Shown here one piece after another: positions 20,784 to 27,868 of a DNA stretch of 28,040 nt. The DNA is from JBFXAN01 sp050184225 (GTDB taxonomy: Bacteria > Chloroflexota > Dehalococcoidia > CAUJGQ01): assembly GCA_050184225.1 (NCBI GenBank), contig JBFXAN010000079.1, positions 1 to 28,040 on the forward strand, in the 5' to 3' direction. A program made the translations under genes and the position numbers. A model generated the notes under the pieces. It saw nothing but the letters and a program-made list of their open reading frames with translations, searched no databases and had not been told where the DNA came from. How positions within the stretch are numbered: the stretch's first letter is position 1; each line of letters opens with the position of its first letter.

Positions 20784-21956
20784 CTAGCCGCGGGGAAGGC
20801 CGAGGCCGCGGGTGGCGATGATGCCGCGCTGGATCTCGCTGGTGCCGGCGGCGATCGTGCCGGAGACGCTGGTCAGATAGGACGTTGCCAGCCGGCCCAT
20901 CAGCGGCGCCGCGCGATCGTCGCGCAGCTGACCGTACTGGCCGATCACCTGCATACCGGTGCGGGCGATCCGCTGACCCAGCTCCGAGCCGTAGAGTTTG
21001 GACATCGACGCCTCGTGGTTGGGGATCTTCCCCTGCGCCTGCATCCAGGGAATCCGGTAGGCGATCAGCGTCCCTGTCGCCACCTCAATCGCCCGCTCCG
21101 CCAGTTCCAGCCGTACGCTGGGATTTTCCTCCCAGTAGTGGCGATTGCCCTTGGCAAAGGTCACGATCTCTTCGAGCGTCCGCCGGCCGCCAGCGTAGGC
21201 CTGGATGCCGCTCCGCTCGAAGTCGAGGGCTACCGCCACCTGATACCAGCCGCGGTTGAGCTCGCCGACGAGGTTCTCCTTCGGAATGCGGACGTTGTCG
21301 AAGAAGACCTCGTTGAAGCCGTGCTGGCCGGCGATGTTGATCAACGGCCGCACCGTGATGCCGGGCGTGTCCATTGGCACGACGAAGGTGGAGATGCCCT
21401 TGTGCTTCGGCGCATCGGGGTCGGTGCGCGCAGCCAGCCAGCCCCAACTCGAATGATGCGCGCCACTCGTCCAGATTTTCTGGCCGTTGATCACGTAGTC
21501 ATCGCCGTCGGCCACGGCCCGAGTCTGCAAGGCGGCGAGGTCGGACCCGGCGCCCGGCTCAGAGTAGAGCGTGCACCAGACATCCTCACCCGATGTGATC
21601 CGGGGCAGGTAGCGGTCCTTCTGGTCCTGGGTGCCGTAGAGCATGACGGCGGGACCGACCCAGGCGACGCCCATGCCGCCGCCGCCGGGGGCGCGGTGAT
21701 AGGCGAGCTCCTCGTTGTAGATCAGTTGGGTCATGTGGTCGGCGTCGAGGCCGCCGAATTCCTTCGGCCAGGCCATCGCCAGCCAGCGGCGGTCGGCCAG
21801 GGCGGCGGTGAAGCGACGCGACAGCTGCCAGGCGGCGTCATCCTCCGCCTCGCCGCCCGTGGCCCGCGTGGCGTAGTCTGCCGGCAGGTTGGTCGTGATG
21901 ACCTCCTGCACCTCCGCTCGGAACGCTTCCTGCTCCGCCGTGAACTTGAATTGCAT
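20784..21956 (-). CDS. Acyl-CoA dehydrogenase family protein
   Basis: 390 residues from the ATG at 21956 (GGAAGAG upstream); the open frame continues on to 22967 but that part reads through the TetR gene in antisense. FAD-dependent alpha,beta-dehydrogenation of an acyl-CoA is expected. Landmarks: N-terminal helices with WPKEFGGLDAD (63-73), the flavin-contact strand TLYSEPGAGSDL (129-140), INGQKIWTSGAH (about 154-165), FDNVRIPKENLVGELNRGW, and the C-terminal AAGTSEIQRGIIATRGLGLP. Residues GGGGMGVAWVGPA resemble the steroid/cholesterol-side-chain type (FadE-like) subgroup. It diverges from a TetR gene and shares a 25-bp dyad with it. Confidence 0.92.
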   Translation of the reverse strand: MQFKFTAEQEAFRAEVQEVITTNLPADYATRATGGEAEDDAAWQLSRRFTAALADRRWLAMAWPKEFGGLDADHMTQLIYNEELAYHRAPGGGGMGVAWVGPAVMLYGTQDQKDRYLPRITSGEDVWCTLYSEPGAGSDLAALQTRAVADGDDYVINGQKIWTSGAHHSSWGWLAARTDPDAPKHKGISTFVVPMDTPGITVRPLINIAGQHGFNEVFFDNVRIPKENLVGELNRGWYQVAVALDFERSGIQAYAGGRRTLEEIVTFAKGNRHYWEENPSVRLELAERAIEVATGTLIAYRIPWMQAQGKIPNHEASMSKLYGSELGQRIARTGMQVIGQYGQLRDDRAAPLMGRLATSYLTSVSGTIAAGTSEIQRGIIATRGLGLPRG

Positions 21957-21998
21957 GTCATTCTCTCTTCCGGCCCGCTGGGTACAATGGGCCTGAGA

Positions 21999-22023
21999 CA
22001 AAATCAGACGCGGTATGATTTTG
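21999..22023. promoter_or_regulatory. 25-bp dyad operator between acyl-CoA dehydrogenase and TetR genes
   Basis: CAAAATCA-N9-TGATTTTG, two perfect 8-bp arms centred at 22011, in the 159-bp divergent region. It stands out as AT-rich inside very GC-rich DNA. A TATGAT hexamer overlaps the right arm (22014-22019) and could be a -10 box for the rightward TetR gene. Autorepression plus repression of the dehydrogenase by the adjacent TetR protein is the simplest reading. Confidence 0.65.
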
Positions 22024-22115
22024 CGTGGCGCCGAGGGCAGTGTCAAGGCAGAGCACGCGAAGATCGCTCCGTTCAGACGACGCTCATCTGTCGGGCAGTG
22101 ACCGCCGGGGAGGCG

Positions 22116-22760
22116 ATGCCGGTGACGAAAGTACGCGACCTCGATCAGGTGCTCGATGCCGCCGCGCGCGTGTTCGGAGAGAAGGGATTTGAGGACGCGC
22201 GGCTGGAGGATATCGCCACCGAGCTGGGCATCCTCAAGGGGAGCCTCTATTACTACGCGACGACCAAGGCCGAGTTGTTCTTTCTGGTGACGCGGCGGCG
22301 GCTGACACTGCTGATCGCGCATGCAGAGGCAATTGCGGTGTCGGATGCTGCCGCACCGGAGAAGATGACACAGGTGGTCGCGGCGCACCTGCGGCAGTTG
22401 GACGCGTTCTATCCGGAATCGCGGCAATGGTTCACGGAGCCGTCCCGGCCGCGCGGGCGCGACGATGGCCTCGATCAGCGGCGGGCGGAGATCCAGGCGC
22501 TCAATCGCCGCTATCGCCTGGTCTGGCGACGGATCATCGCCGACGGGGTGGCGGCCGGTGTCTTTCGCTCCGACCTCGATCTCGATGTGGCGACGCTTGG
22601 GGCACTCGGCGTCTGCAACTGGCTGACGCGCTGGTACGACAAGGACGGACGGCTGACGATGGAGCAGATCAGCGCGACGCTCGTGCCGCTGATCCGCGGC
22701 GGCCTCTCCGATCCGGGCACGCCGAGGTTGAACGGTTCCGGCAATGGTAGGGTGAAATGA
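22116..22760 (+). CDS. TetR/AcrR family transcriptional regulator
   Basis: 214 residues from the ATG at 22116; a GTG two codons later (22122) has better spacing to the GGGGAGG at 22107-22113 and may be the true start. The helix-turn-helix covers about residues 8-55: LDQVLDAAARVFGEKGFEDA, LEDIATELGILKGSLYYYAT and TKAELFFLVTRR. The C-terminal domain carries QWFTEPSRPRGRDD and a Trp-rich stretch NWLTRWYDKDGRLTMEQI typical of TetR regulators of fatty-acid or acyl-CoA metabolism. Together with the divergent acyl-CoA dehydrogenase it suggests a ligand-responsive switch, with an acyl-CoA as plausible inducer. Confidence 0.9.
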   Translation: MPVTKVRDLDQVLDAAARVFGEKGFEDARLEDIATELGILKGSLYYYATTKAELFFLVTRRRLTLLIAHAEAIAVSDAAAPEKMTQVVAAHLRQLDAFYPESRQWFTEPSRPRGRDDGLDQRRAEIQALNRRYRLVWRRIIADGVAAGVFRSDLDLDVATLGALGVCNWLTRWYDKDGRLTMEQISATLVPLIRGGLSDPGTPRLNGSGNGRVK

Positions 22761-22787
22761 CGAAGCAATCACCGCCGGTACAAACCG

Positions 22788-23816
22788 ATGATGGGAACCC
22801 CGTCTCCTGTCACAGAGGATGAGCCATCGAGCCGGGCCGGCAGGCGGCTGCGACACCGTGCGGCCTATGTGCTGATCGTCCTGCTGCTGCTCTTCATCAT
22901 CGTGCTGTTGCCGCTCGCGATCACCAGCCTGGTCGCCGACTTCCGGCAGCGTGATACTCCCAACCATTCAATCGCGTCCGTCGCCGGCGAGCCGGTCGAC
23001 CGCGGCAATGTCGCGATCGACCTGATCGGCCTGAATGAATGGGAGGGGTCGGTGACGGTCCGGGTGACGGCGTATCAAGAGTGCGACGCGCCCTGCGACT
23101 GGCGCGACCGCTACCGATTCGTCTCGCTTTGGGGTGATGATTTCCAACCGTCCGACCGGCCGACGATGGAGCAGGTGACCGTGCCGGAGAGCCCGCCGGC
23201 CGTGACCAGGACTTTTCAGCTGCCGCTGTCCGGCGATCCGCTGCGGTATCCGTTCGATCGCTATCAACTGGCGCTCGGCGTGATCATGGACCGCCTGTAT
23301 CCGGACGGCCGCGAGGAGACGCTGACGCTGGCTGAGGCGAGGAACTACGTGACGGTCTGGGTCAGCGCCCGGATCCCCCGGATTCGGGTGGAGGCGGTCG
23401 GCGAATCGAGGTCGAGTGATCCCGCGGTCGACGTGGGGACCGACAGTCAAACGTATCTGTTTGCGGACGTGATTCAATTCAGCCGGCCGCTTTACCTACA
23501 GGTGTTGACGGTTTTTCTGGTGCTGCTCGTTGCCGCAGCGGCGGCGTACGCGGTCTTCCTTCGTCCGCTTGACCAATTGATCATCAACGCGGGCGCGCTG
23601 ATCCTCGGCGTCTGGGGAATCCGGGTGATCCTGATCGGCACCAGCCTCCCCGGCCTCACTGCCCTGGACCTCGCGTTGTGGTCGGTGATCCTCTTCCTGC
23701 TGGTGACGATCACGGTGCGCACGCTCTGGCTGTTGGAGGAGGACAGCGGCTGGCGGTTGCTGCGGACGATTGTCCGGCACCGCCGCGATGAGGAGCCGCC
23801 CGCTAGGCAGAAGTGA
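22788..23816 (+). CDS. Membrane protein with large external domain (DUF4436-like)
   Basis: 342 residues. A cytoplasmic basic stretch (RAGRRLRHRAAYVLIV) leads to the first membrane helix (about 25-49). Residues 50-235 form a predicted extracytoplasmic beta-rich domain with two Cys (ECDAPCDW) that could pair, and a LRYPFDRYQLALGVIMD motif. Three helices follow (about 237-262, 268-290, 295-318), and the tail is charged. This layout, and the FDRYQ motif, recall the DUF4436 membrane proteins of actinobacteria; I hold the family name loosely. The function is unknown. It starts 27 bp after the TetR stop on the same strand. No strong ribosome-binding site is seen before ATG 22788 or 22791. Confidence 0.75.
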   Translation: MMGTPSPVTEDEPSSRAGRRLRHRAAYVLIVLLLLFIIVLLPLAITSLVADFRQRDTPNHSIASVAGEPVDRGNVAIDLIGLNEWEGSVTVRVTAYQECDAPCDWRDRYRFVSLWGDDFQPSDRPTMEQVTVPESPPAVTRTFQLPLSGDPLRYPFDRYQLALGVIMDRLYPDGREETLTLAEARNYVTVWVSARIPRIRVEAVGESRSSDPAVDVGTDSQTYLFADVIQFSRPLYLQVLTVFLVLLVAAAAAYAVFLRPLDQLIINAGALILGVWGIRVILIGTSLPGLTALDLALWSVILFLLVTITVRTLWLLEEDSGWRLLRTIVRHRRDEEPPARQK

Positions 23817-23946
23817 CGCGCTGCCACGACGCTGCGGCCCACAAGCGCTGTAGCCGGGGAGGGCCGCGATTGAGCGACGCCTCAGGCGTGGCGGTGTCCG
23901 GTGCTGGTCCACGGTATACTCGCGGCACCAAACGTGGAGCAGCGCG

Positions 23947-24105
23947 ATGGCGGAACTGGCACCCTTCTTGAATCCACCCGGCCAGGCGGCGCAATTCGCA
24001 TGGCTGACGCAGCGGTTGTTTGCGGTGAGCGAGCAGGCGGTCGATGGGCTGAGTGTCGAGCAGTTCAACGACACCTTCGGAGAGAAGACGAACTCGGTGC
24101 CATAG
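23947..24105 (+). pseudogene. Short ORF probably truncated by element insertion
   Basis: 52 codons. ATG 23947 has GGAG upstream, and a TATACT hexamer (23915-23920) stands at a promoter-like distance. The translation looks genuine: MAELAPFLNPPGQAAQFAWL, TQRLFAVSEQAVDGLSVEQF, then DTFGEKTNSVP before the stop. The last 41 bp overlap the 3' end of the serine-recombinase gene on the other strand. The likely reading is that a longer host gene was cut by integration near 24.08-24.11 kb, with its remainder at the far end of the element outside the window. A complete small gene that merely ends here is the alternative. Confidence 0.5.
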
Positions 24106-25747
24106 TGTCGGCTACTGCACCAGTCCGCGCCGGGTCCAGGGCGTAGCGAATCGCGATCTCCGGCTTCCGTCGCCGTCCATCTCCGACGGCGCGAACCGTG
24201 ATCTCGAAGACGAGCAATTCGATGATCTCGCGCTGCGCGGCCGTGTCCTTCGTTCGTTCGATTGCCGCGATCTTGTCCTTCAGGTTCGCGAGGACGGTCG
24301 CTGTCGTGGTCAGGTGCGACTCTGCGGCGGCCGTCAACGACTCCTGAGCGCGGAGTGATTCGACCAGTTCCCTGAGCGTCGCCGTCTCTTTGGCGATGGC
24401 GTCAAGCTCCTTGTCCGCTTCGTCGATCGAGATCCGGCCGCGCCGGTACATCGTCAGCACACGCTCCCGCTCGGTTTCCTTCCCGGCGATCTGACCGATC
24501 AACTCCCGCCGCTGCGCTTCGGCGTTCGTGCTCTGCTCCATCCGTGCCCGGAGTTGTGCTTGCGCGTCCGCGAGATAGTCGCCGGGATCGTCCGCCCACC
24601 GCTTGATGTCAGACCAGACCGCCGATTCAACGTCGCTGGCGCGAACGCTCGGCGAGTGGCAGCGCGTCCCAGGGACGGGAGCGCCTGCCGACAGCGAGCC
24701 GCTACAGCGATACCGCAGATAGCCGTCCGGCGCCTGCTTCGTCCCTGGGAGCTTGGCGCTCCCGGAGTACACCTTGCCGCAGGCGCCGCAGCGGATCAGG
24801 CCGCGCAAGAGGTAGAGGCGCTTCGCGTTCTTCATCGCCATTCGGCGGTTCTGGGTGAGGCGCGCGCCGGCTGCCTCCCACGTCGCCGCGTCCACCAGCG
24901 GCGGTACGTCGTAGGTGATGGTCCCGTTCTTCGACCTGAAGGCAAGGCGTCCCTGATAGACGGGGTTGCGGATCAACTTGGCGACGCGCCCGGCATACCA
25001 GACGCCGGTGGCGGCCGCGCGTGGCTCCGCCGTTGCCGCCCCGTTTGCCGCTCCCGCGCGGGGTGCCGGGTAGCGTCGCCCGGTCGGGATGCCGAGCGCG
25101 TTGAGCCGCTGTGCTTCGGCGTCGGCGGACGCTTGTCCGGACGCGACCCGCGCGAAGATCTCGCGCACCAGATCGGCCTCGGTCGTGTCGAGCGCGTCCA
25201 CCCGTCGCGTACTCGGCACGTAGCGGCGATCGGCGTCCAGGTCGTAGCCGAAGGGGATGACACCGCCCGTATACTTGCCGTCCCTGACGACGCGATCACG
25301 GCCGGAGGCCAGTTGTTCAAGGACCGTCTCTCGGTCCAGTTCGGCGATCGAGCCAAGCAACGAAAAGATGAAGCGGCCGATCGGGGTACTGGTGTCGATC
25401 GGTTCGGTCCCGCTCTTGATGGCGATGCCGAGCGCGTCGAGTGCGTCGTGCGCGTCCAGGATCACGCGCAGCTTTCGGCCCAGGCGTTTGATGTTGTAGA
25501 TGAGCACCGCGCCGAAGCGTCCGGCCTCAGCGTCAGCGATCAGGCGGCGGCCTTCGGGACGATCGGCGAGAGGGATCTTGCCGCTGATGCCGTCGTCGAG
25601 GTACTCACCGGCGATGGCGATCTGGTGGAGGTCGCAGTACTTCCGGAGAAAGTCGATCTGCGCCTTGATGGTCTGGCGCTCGGCCTGATCTTCGCTTGAG
25701 ACACGGCAATAGACTGCCACGGCGGGAGTGATAGTCTGAGTCTGCAT
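24065..25747 (-). CDS. Large serine recombinase (site-specific integrase)
   Basis: 560 residues from the ATG at 25747, which has AAGGAGG 8 nt upstream; a TTG two codons earlier is less likely. The resolvase domain starts AVYCRVSSEDQAERQ with catalytic Ser17, followed by YLDDGISGKIPLADRPEGRR and YNIKRLGRKL. The recombinase domain reads ALGIPTGRRY, LIRNPVYQGRL. The zinc-ribbon domain has GLIRCGACGKVYSG with a later Cys pair (YRCSG, TRCHS). A coiled-coil segment (about 415-510, rich in Glu/Arg) precedes the tail. Proteins of this build integrate phages and elements without host factors. The last codons run into the 23947-24105 ORF, marking the element border. Confidence 0.95.
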   Translation of the reverse strand: MQTQTITPAVAVYCRVSSEDQAERQTIKAQIDFLRKYCDLHQIAIAGEYLDDGISGKIPLADRPEGRRLIADAEAGRFGAVLIYNIKRLGRKLRVILDAHDALDALGIAIKSGTEPIDTSTPIGRFIFSLLGSIAELDRETVLEQLASGRDRVVRDGKYTGGVIPFGYDLDADRRYVPSTRRVDALDTTEADLVREIFARVASGQASADAEAQRLNALGIPTGRRYPAPRAGAANGAATAEPRAAATGVWYAGRVAKLIRNPVYQGRLAFRSKNGTITYDVPPLVDAATWEAAGARLTQNRRMAMKNAKRLYLLRGLIRCGACGKVYSGSAKLPGTKQAPDGYLRYRCSGSLSAGAPVPGTRCHSPSVRASDVESAVWSDIKRWADDPGDYLADAQAQLRARMEQSTNAEAQRRELIGQIAGKETERERVLTMYRRGRISIDEADKELDAIAKETATLRELVESLRAQESLTAAAESHLTTTATVLANLKDKIAAIERTKDTAAQREIIELLVFEITVRAVGDGRRRKPEIAIRYALDPARTGAVADTMAPSSSSLRRCR

Positions 25748-25804
25748 CGTCAAGTCCTCCTTGTCGGTGCCGTGCGGCCGGGTGTTGGTGGCACCGCGGC
25801 CGCG

Positions 25805-26059
25805 TTACTCTGTCGGCCAGGTCGTCCGCTCTGCCGACCCGCGCTCGATGAGGATGTCGAGCAGACGGACGACCTCCTCAACCCCACGCGTCTGGAAGAA
25901 CTCGGCCTTATCGGCCGTGACCAGACCGTCGTCGTGATCGATGATCCCAGACGCCATGAACGCGTTGATCGCGATGTTGGCGCTGCGGCCTTCCCACCAT
26001 CGCGCGACCAGATAGTTGAAGAGCCAGATCGTCGCCTGGCTCCGCGCCTCGTCGCTCAT
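25805..26059 (-). CDS. Small hypothetical protein of the element
   Basis: 84 residues; the ATG at 26059 overlaps the stop of the ParB-like gene by four bases (ATGA), which supports translational coupling and decides the start. Upstream in-frame codons lie inside the ParB-like gene. The sequence is probably all-helical: RSQATIWLFNYLVARWWEGR, a hydrophobic stretch with two Trp, then SANIAINAFMASGIIDHDDG and a final helix RGVEEVVRLLDILIERGS. No known motif is visible. Its position between a partition-like gene and the recombinase suggests an element maintenance or regulatory role, but this is only context. Confidence 0.7.
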   Translation of the reverse strand: MSDEARSQATIWLFNYLVARWWEGRSANIAINAFMASGIIDHDDGLVTADKAEFFQTRGVEEVVRLLDILIERGSAERTTWPTE

Positions 26060-27006
26060 CGCCGCACCGCTTCGTACGCCTGGGCGATCGATATCTCCCC
26101 CGACGTCAGCCCCGCCGTCCCGCCGCACTGCTCCACGACATCAAGCAACATGATCTCCGCGGCCGAGCAACCAATGAGTTCGGCGCGCCGGTGGGCGGAG
26201 CCATCGCCATCAACCAGCCGGTCGCGGGCGACGATCGCCTCCGTCTCCGCGACCCAGGCCGCCTCGCGCGCCGACTGGACTTCCATGAGCGCGGCCAGGC
26301 CGCTCCGCAACGCGGCGACGAGGTAGCCCGCCGCGCCATCCTCGCCGGCAATCAGCGCGTCTTCCAGGGCGCGCGCCAGCGCGGCGAGTGGTTCCGTCGC
26401 GATACTGCCCCGGCGCACGAAGTTTGCGGCCCAATGGTGCGCGAACAGCCGCGCCTCGTACGCGTCGCCGGGGATGTTCCGGGGAAAGTGCTCGCGGCCC
26501 GTGATGACCGTCCGCGGGTAGTCCTCGATGCCCAACTCGGAGCAAACGAGCGCGCGCTCGTAGCCGTCGATGATCTCGCCGTCCCTGTTGACGCTGATCG
26601 GCTGGAGCACACCGACCTGTTTGATCGACGCCTTTAGCCCGGCGTACTGCCACGGCGGCATGCGCGGCGCGACGTGGTACGTGAACTTCACCGGCATCGG
26701 GCGCTCCGGCCGTTGGTCCGCCAGCAGGGTCAGTGCCTCGCGCACGCCCAAATCCGCAACGGTTGCGGATTTCAACTGGTGGCGGTTGCGGGCGAGGCGC
26801 ATATAGGCTTGCGCGGTGCGCTCAGCAAGTCCGCAGTGTTCCGCCAGCCACGGCAACCACGCGCCGTGGTCGATCTGTGCCTTGGCTTCGATCAACAGAT
26901 CACCGGCTCGCAGCGCGTGTCCGAGGCTCTTTTGGAGGGCTGCCCCAACCTGTTCATGTTCGGCGCGGATCTGCTGGGCCAGTGTCGTCGTGATCTCGTT
27001 CGTCAT
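26056..27006 (-). CDS. ParB-like domain protein with DUF3102-type N-terminus
   Basis: 316 residues. The N-terminal 90 residues resemble DUF3102: LRAGDLLIEAKAQI, HGAWLPWLAEHCGLAERTA (47-65), QAYMRLARNRHQL, a helical DNA-binding-like module. A ParB N-terminal-like fold follows (about 105-168): WQYAGLKASIKQVGVLQPIS, then IIDGYERALVCSELGI. In this box the usual His-Arg of the ParB/Srx motif reads Tyr-Glu-Arg, so the CTPase or nuclease activity of relatives cannot be presumed. The remaining half is helical and Ala-rich. It starts within the end of the HNH-XRE gene (4-bp overlap). Partition or transcriptional control of the element is the likely role. Confidence 0.82.
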   Translation of the reverse strand: MTNEITTTLAQQIRAEHEQVGAALQKSLGHALRAGDLLIEAKAQIDHGAWLPWLAEHCGLAERTAQAYMRLARNRHQLKSATVADLGVREALTLLADQRPERPMPVKFTYHVAPRMPPWQYAGLKASIKQVGVLQPISVNRDGEIIDGYERALVCSELGIEDYPRTVITGREHFPRNIPGDAYEARLFAHHWAANFVRRGSIATEPLAALARALEDALIAGEDGAAGYLVAALRSGLAALMEVQSAREAAWVAETEAIVARDRLVDGDGSAHRRAELIGCSAAEIMLLDVVEQCGGTAGLTSGEISIAQAYEAVRR

Positions 27007-27419
27007 GCTAATACCCCTCCCTTCGGCGTCCGTCGCCGCCTGAGTCGCTGATCCAGCCCTTCCAAGGCTAAATCAAGCAACCGGCCTGCCGGCTTGTTCT
27101 TATCGTTCTCCCACCGTGATATCTGTACCGGCTGCACGCCGATCAGATCGGCAAGCTGTCGTTGCGTCAGCCCGCGAGCGAGCCGCCATGCCGAAATGGG
27201 ATGGGAAGACCCCCATCCGACACGCGCTTCGATTGAAGGGAGTTCGCTGGGGAGACAGTCAGCTTTTCGACTGTTGCAGCGTGGGTGAGCGATCTGCCAA
27301 TTGGTTGGTTCGTCGTCACCGCCACGAGCGAGCGGGATCACGTGATCGATCACCGCTTCTTGTTCGATCACCGAGGATTCACAGATTCCACACAAGCCCT
27401 CATCTCGCAGATACACCAT
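27003..27419 (-). CDS. HNH endonuclease-XRE helix-turn-helix fusion
   Basis: 138 residues from the ATG at 27419; the frame is open further upstream but there it overlaps the excisionase-like gene out of frame. The HNH domain has Cys10-x2-Cys13, DHVIPLARGGDD with Asp25-His26, Asn40, His45 and Cys48-Asn49 (HPRCNSRKAD). A short linker leads to a Cro/CI-type helix-turn-helix from about residue 77: AWRLARGLTQRQLADLIG, VQPVQISRWENDKNKPAG, ending in a basic tail RLRRRRTPKGG. HNH followed by XRE in one small protein is unusual: a nuclease with its own sequence-specific DNA reader, or a repressor with a zinc-stabilised domain. The stop overlaps the ParB-like ATG by four bases. Confidence 0.8.
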   Translation of the reverse strand: MVYLRDEGLCGICESSVIEQEAVIDHVIPLARGGDDEPTNWQIAHPRCNSRKADCLPSELPSIEARVGWGSSHPISAWRLARGLTQRQLADLIGVQPVQISRWENDKNKPAGRLLDLALEGLDQRLRRRRTPKGGVLA

Positions 27420-27436
27420 TGCTCGCTCGCGAGGAC

Positions 27437-27634
27437 TTATGACTGATCGCCTGGTTGCTCGCCCCTCATGTAGGCGTCTAGCGCCTCCTGGGATATCCGC
27501 CACAGACGGCCCACTTTGAAGCCCTTCAGTTCTCCCCGATCCAGCATTCGATTGATGGTGCGTGGGTTCACTTGAAGAACCTCCGCCACCTCCTCGATGG
27601 TGTACGCCTTCCTCGGCTCTGTCATGACTAGCAT
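27437..27634 (-). CDS. Excisionase-like helix-turn-helix protein (HTH_17 type)
   Basis: 65 residues. A MerR/Xis-like winged helix-turn-helix fills the protein: KAYTIEEVAEVLQVNPRTIN (residues 9-28), RMLDRGELKGFKVGRLWRIS, then EALDAYMRGEQ. Proteins of this kind act as recombination directionality factors or as small transcriptional regulators. Next to a serine integrase either is plausible; serine-integrase directionality factors vary widely, so the assignment is open. The ATG at 27634 has AGAGAGG upstream; Met4 (27625) is an alternative start. It is the first gene behind the minus-strand promoter at 27744-27772. Confidence 0.85.
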   Translation of the reverse strand: MLVMTEPRKAYTIEEVAEVLQVNPRTINRMLDRGELKGFKVGRLWRISQEALDAYMRGEQPGDQS

Positions 27635-27738
27635 GGCCCGCCTCTCTTTCTCGTCTCTTCGATTCTAGCATTGTCGCAACTGCCCCCTGTGCATTCTTTC
27701 GTCGGCAGAAGAATTCTGAAGTTCTCTCCTGCACTCTG

Positions 27739-27768
27739 TTGACAGGATACCAGACAGTGCATTAGAAT
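27739..27768 (+). promoter_or_regulatory. Rightward promoter in the element control region
   Basis: TTGACA (27739-27744), 18-bp spacer, TAGAAT (27763-27768): a strong sigma70-type match on the plus strand, pointing to the zinc-ribbon gene at 27869. The -10 sits inside the dyad TGCATT-AG-AATGCA (27758-27771). Confidence 0.65.
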
Positions 27769-27772
27769 GCAA
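27744..27772 (-). promoter_or_regulatory. Leftward promoter overlapping the rightward one
   Basis: On the minus strand TTGCAT (27767-27772), 17-bp spacer, TATCCT (27744-27749). It points to the excisionase-like gene and the operon behind it. It occupies nearly the same 30 bp as the rightward promoter, so polymerase can use only one at a time, and the shared dyad 27758-27771 covers a core box of each. It is weaker by consensus than the rightward one. Confidence 0.5.
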
Positions 27773-27820
27773 TAGGATGCGAGGGAGGCGCCGCCAACGA
27801 CACCAGCGGGAAAACGCAGC

Positions 27821-27851
27821 GGCGCCGACGAGGGTGAAGCTCGTCGGCGCC
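27821..27851 (+). promoter_or_regulatory. Perfect 12-bp hairpin in the leader of the zinc-ribbon gene
   Basis: GGCGCCGACGAG (27821-27832) and its exact complement (27840-27851) enclose a 7-nt loop. It lies between the rightward promoter and the GTG at 27869. No T-run follows, so it is not a standard terminator; it could be an attenuator, a stability element or a protein-binding RNA or DNA site. Confidence 0.55.
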
Positions 27852-27868
27852 AGTGAGGAACAAAACCT

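Noticed and set aside
20724..22115. Long plus-strand frame leading into the TetR gene
   Set aside because: It runs antisense to the acyl-CoA dehydrogenase with no motif of its own; the TetR protein starts at 22116 or 22122.
21957..22967. N-terminal extension of the acyl-CoA dehydrogenase frame
   Set aside because: It crosses the TetR gene and the operator in antisense; the family N-terminus begins at 21956 with a ribosome-binding site.
24065..25747. Transposon resolvase or IS607-type enzyme for the serine recombinase
   Set aside because: The length, recombinase domain, zinc ribbon and coiled coil are those of a large serine integrase; no transposase gene accompanies it.
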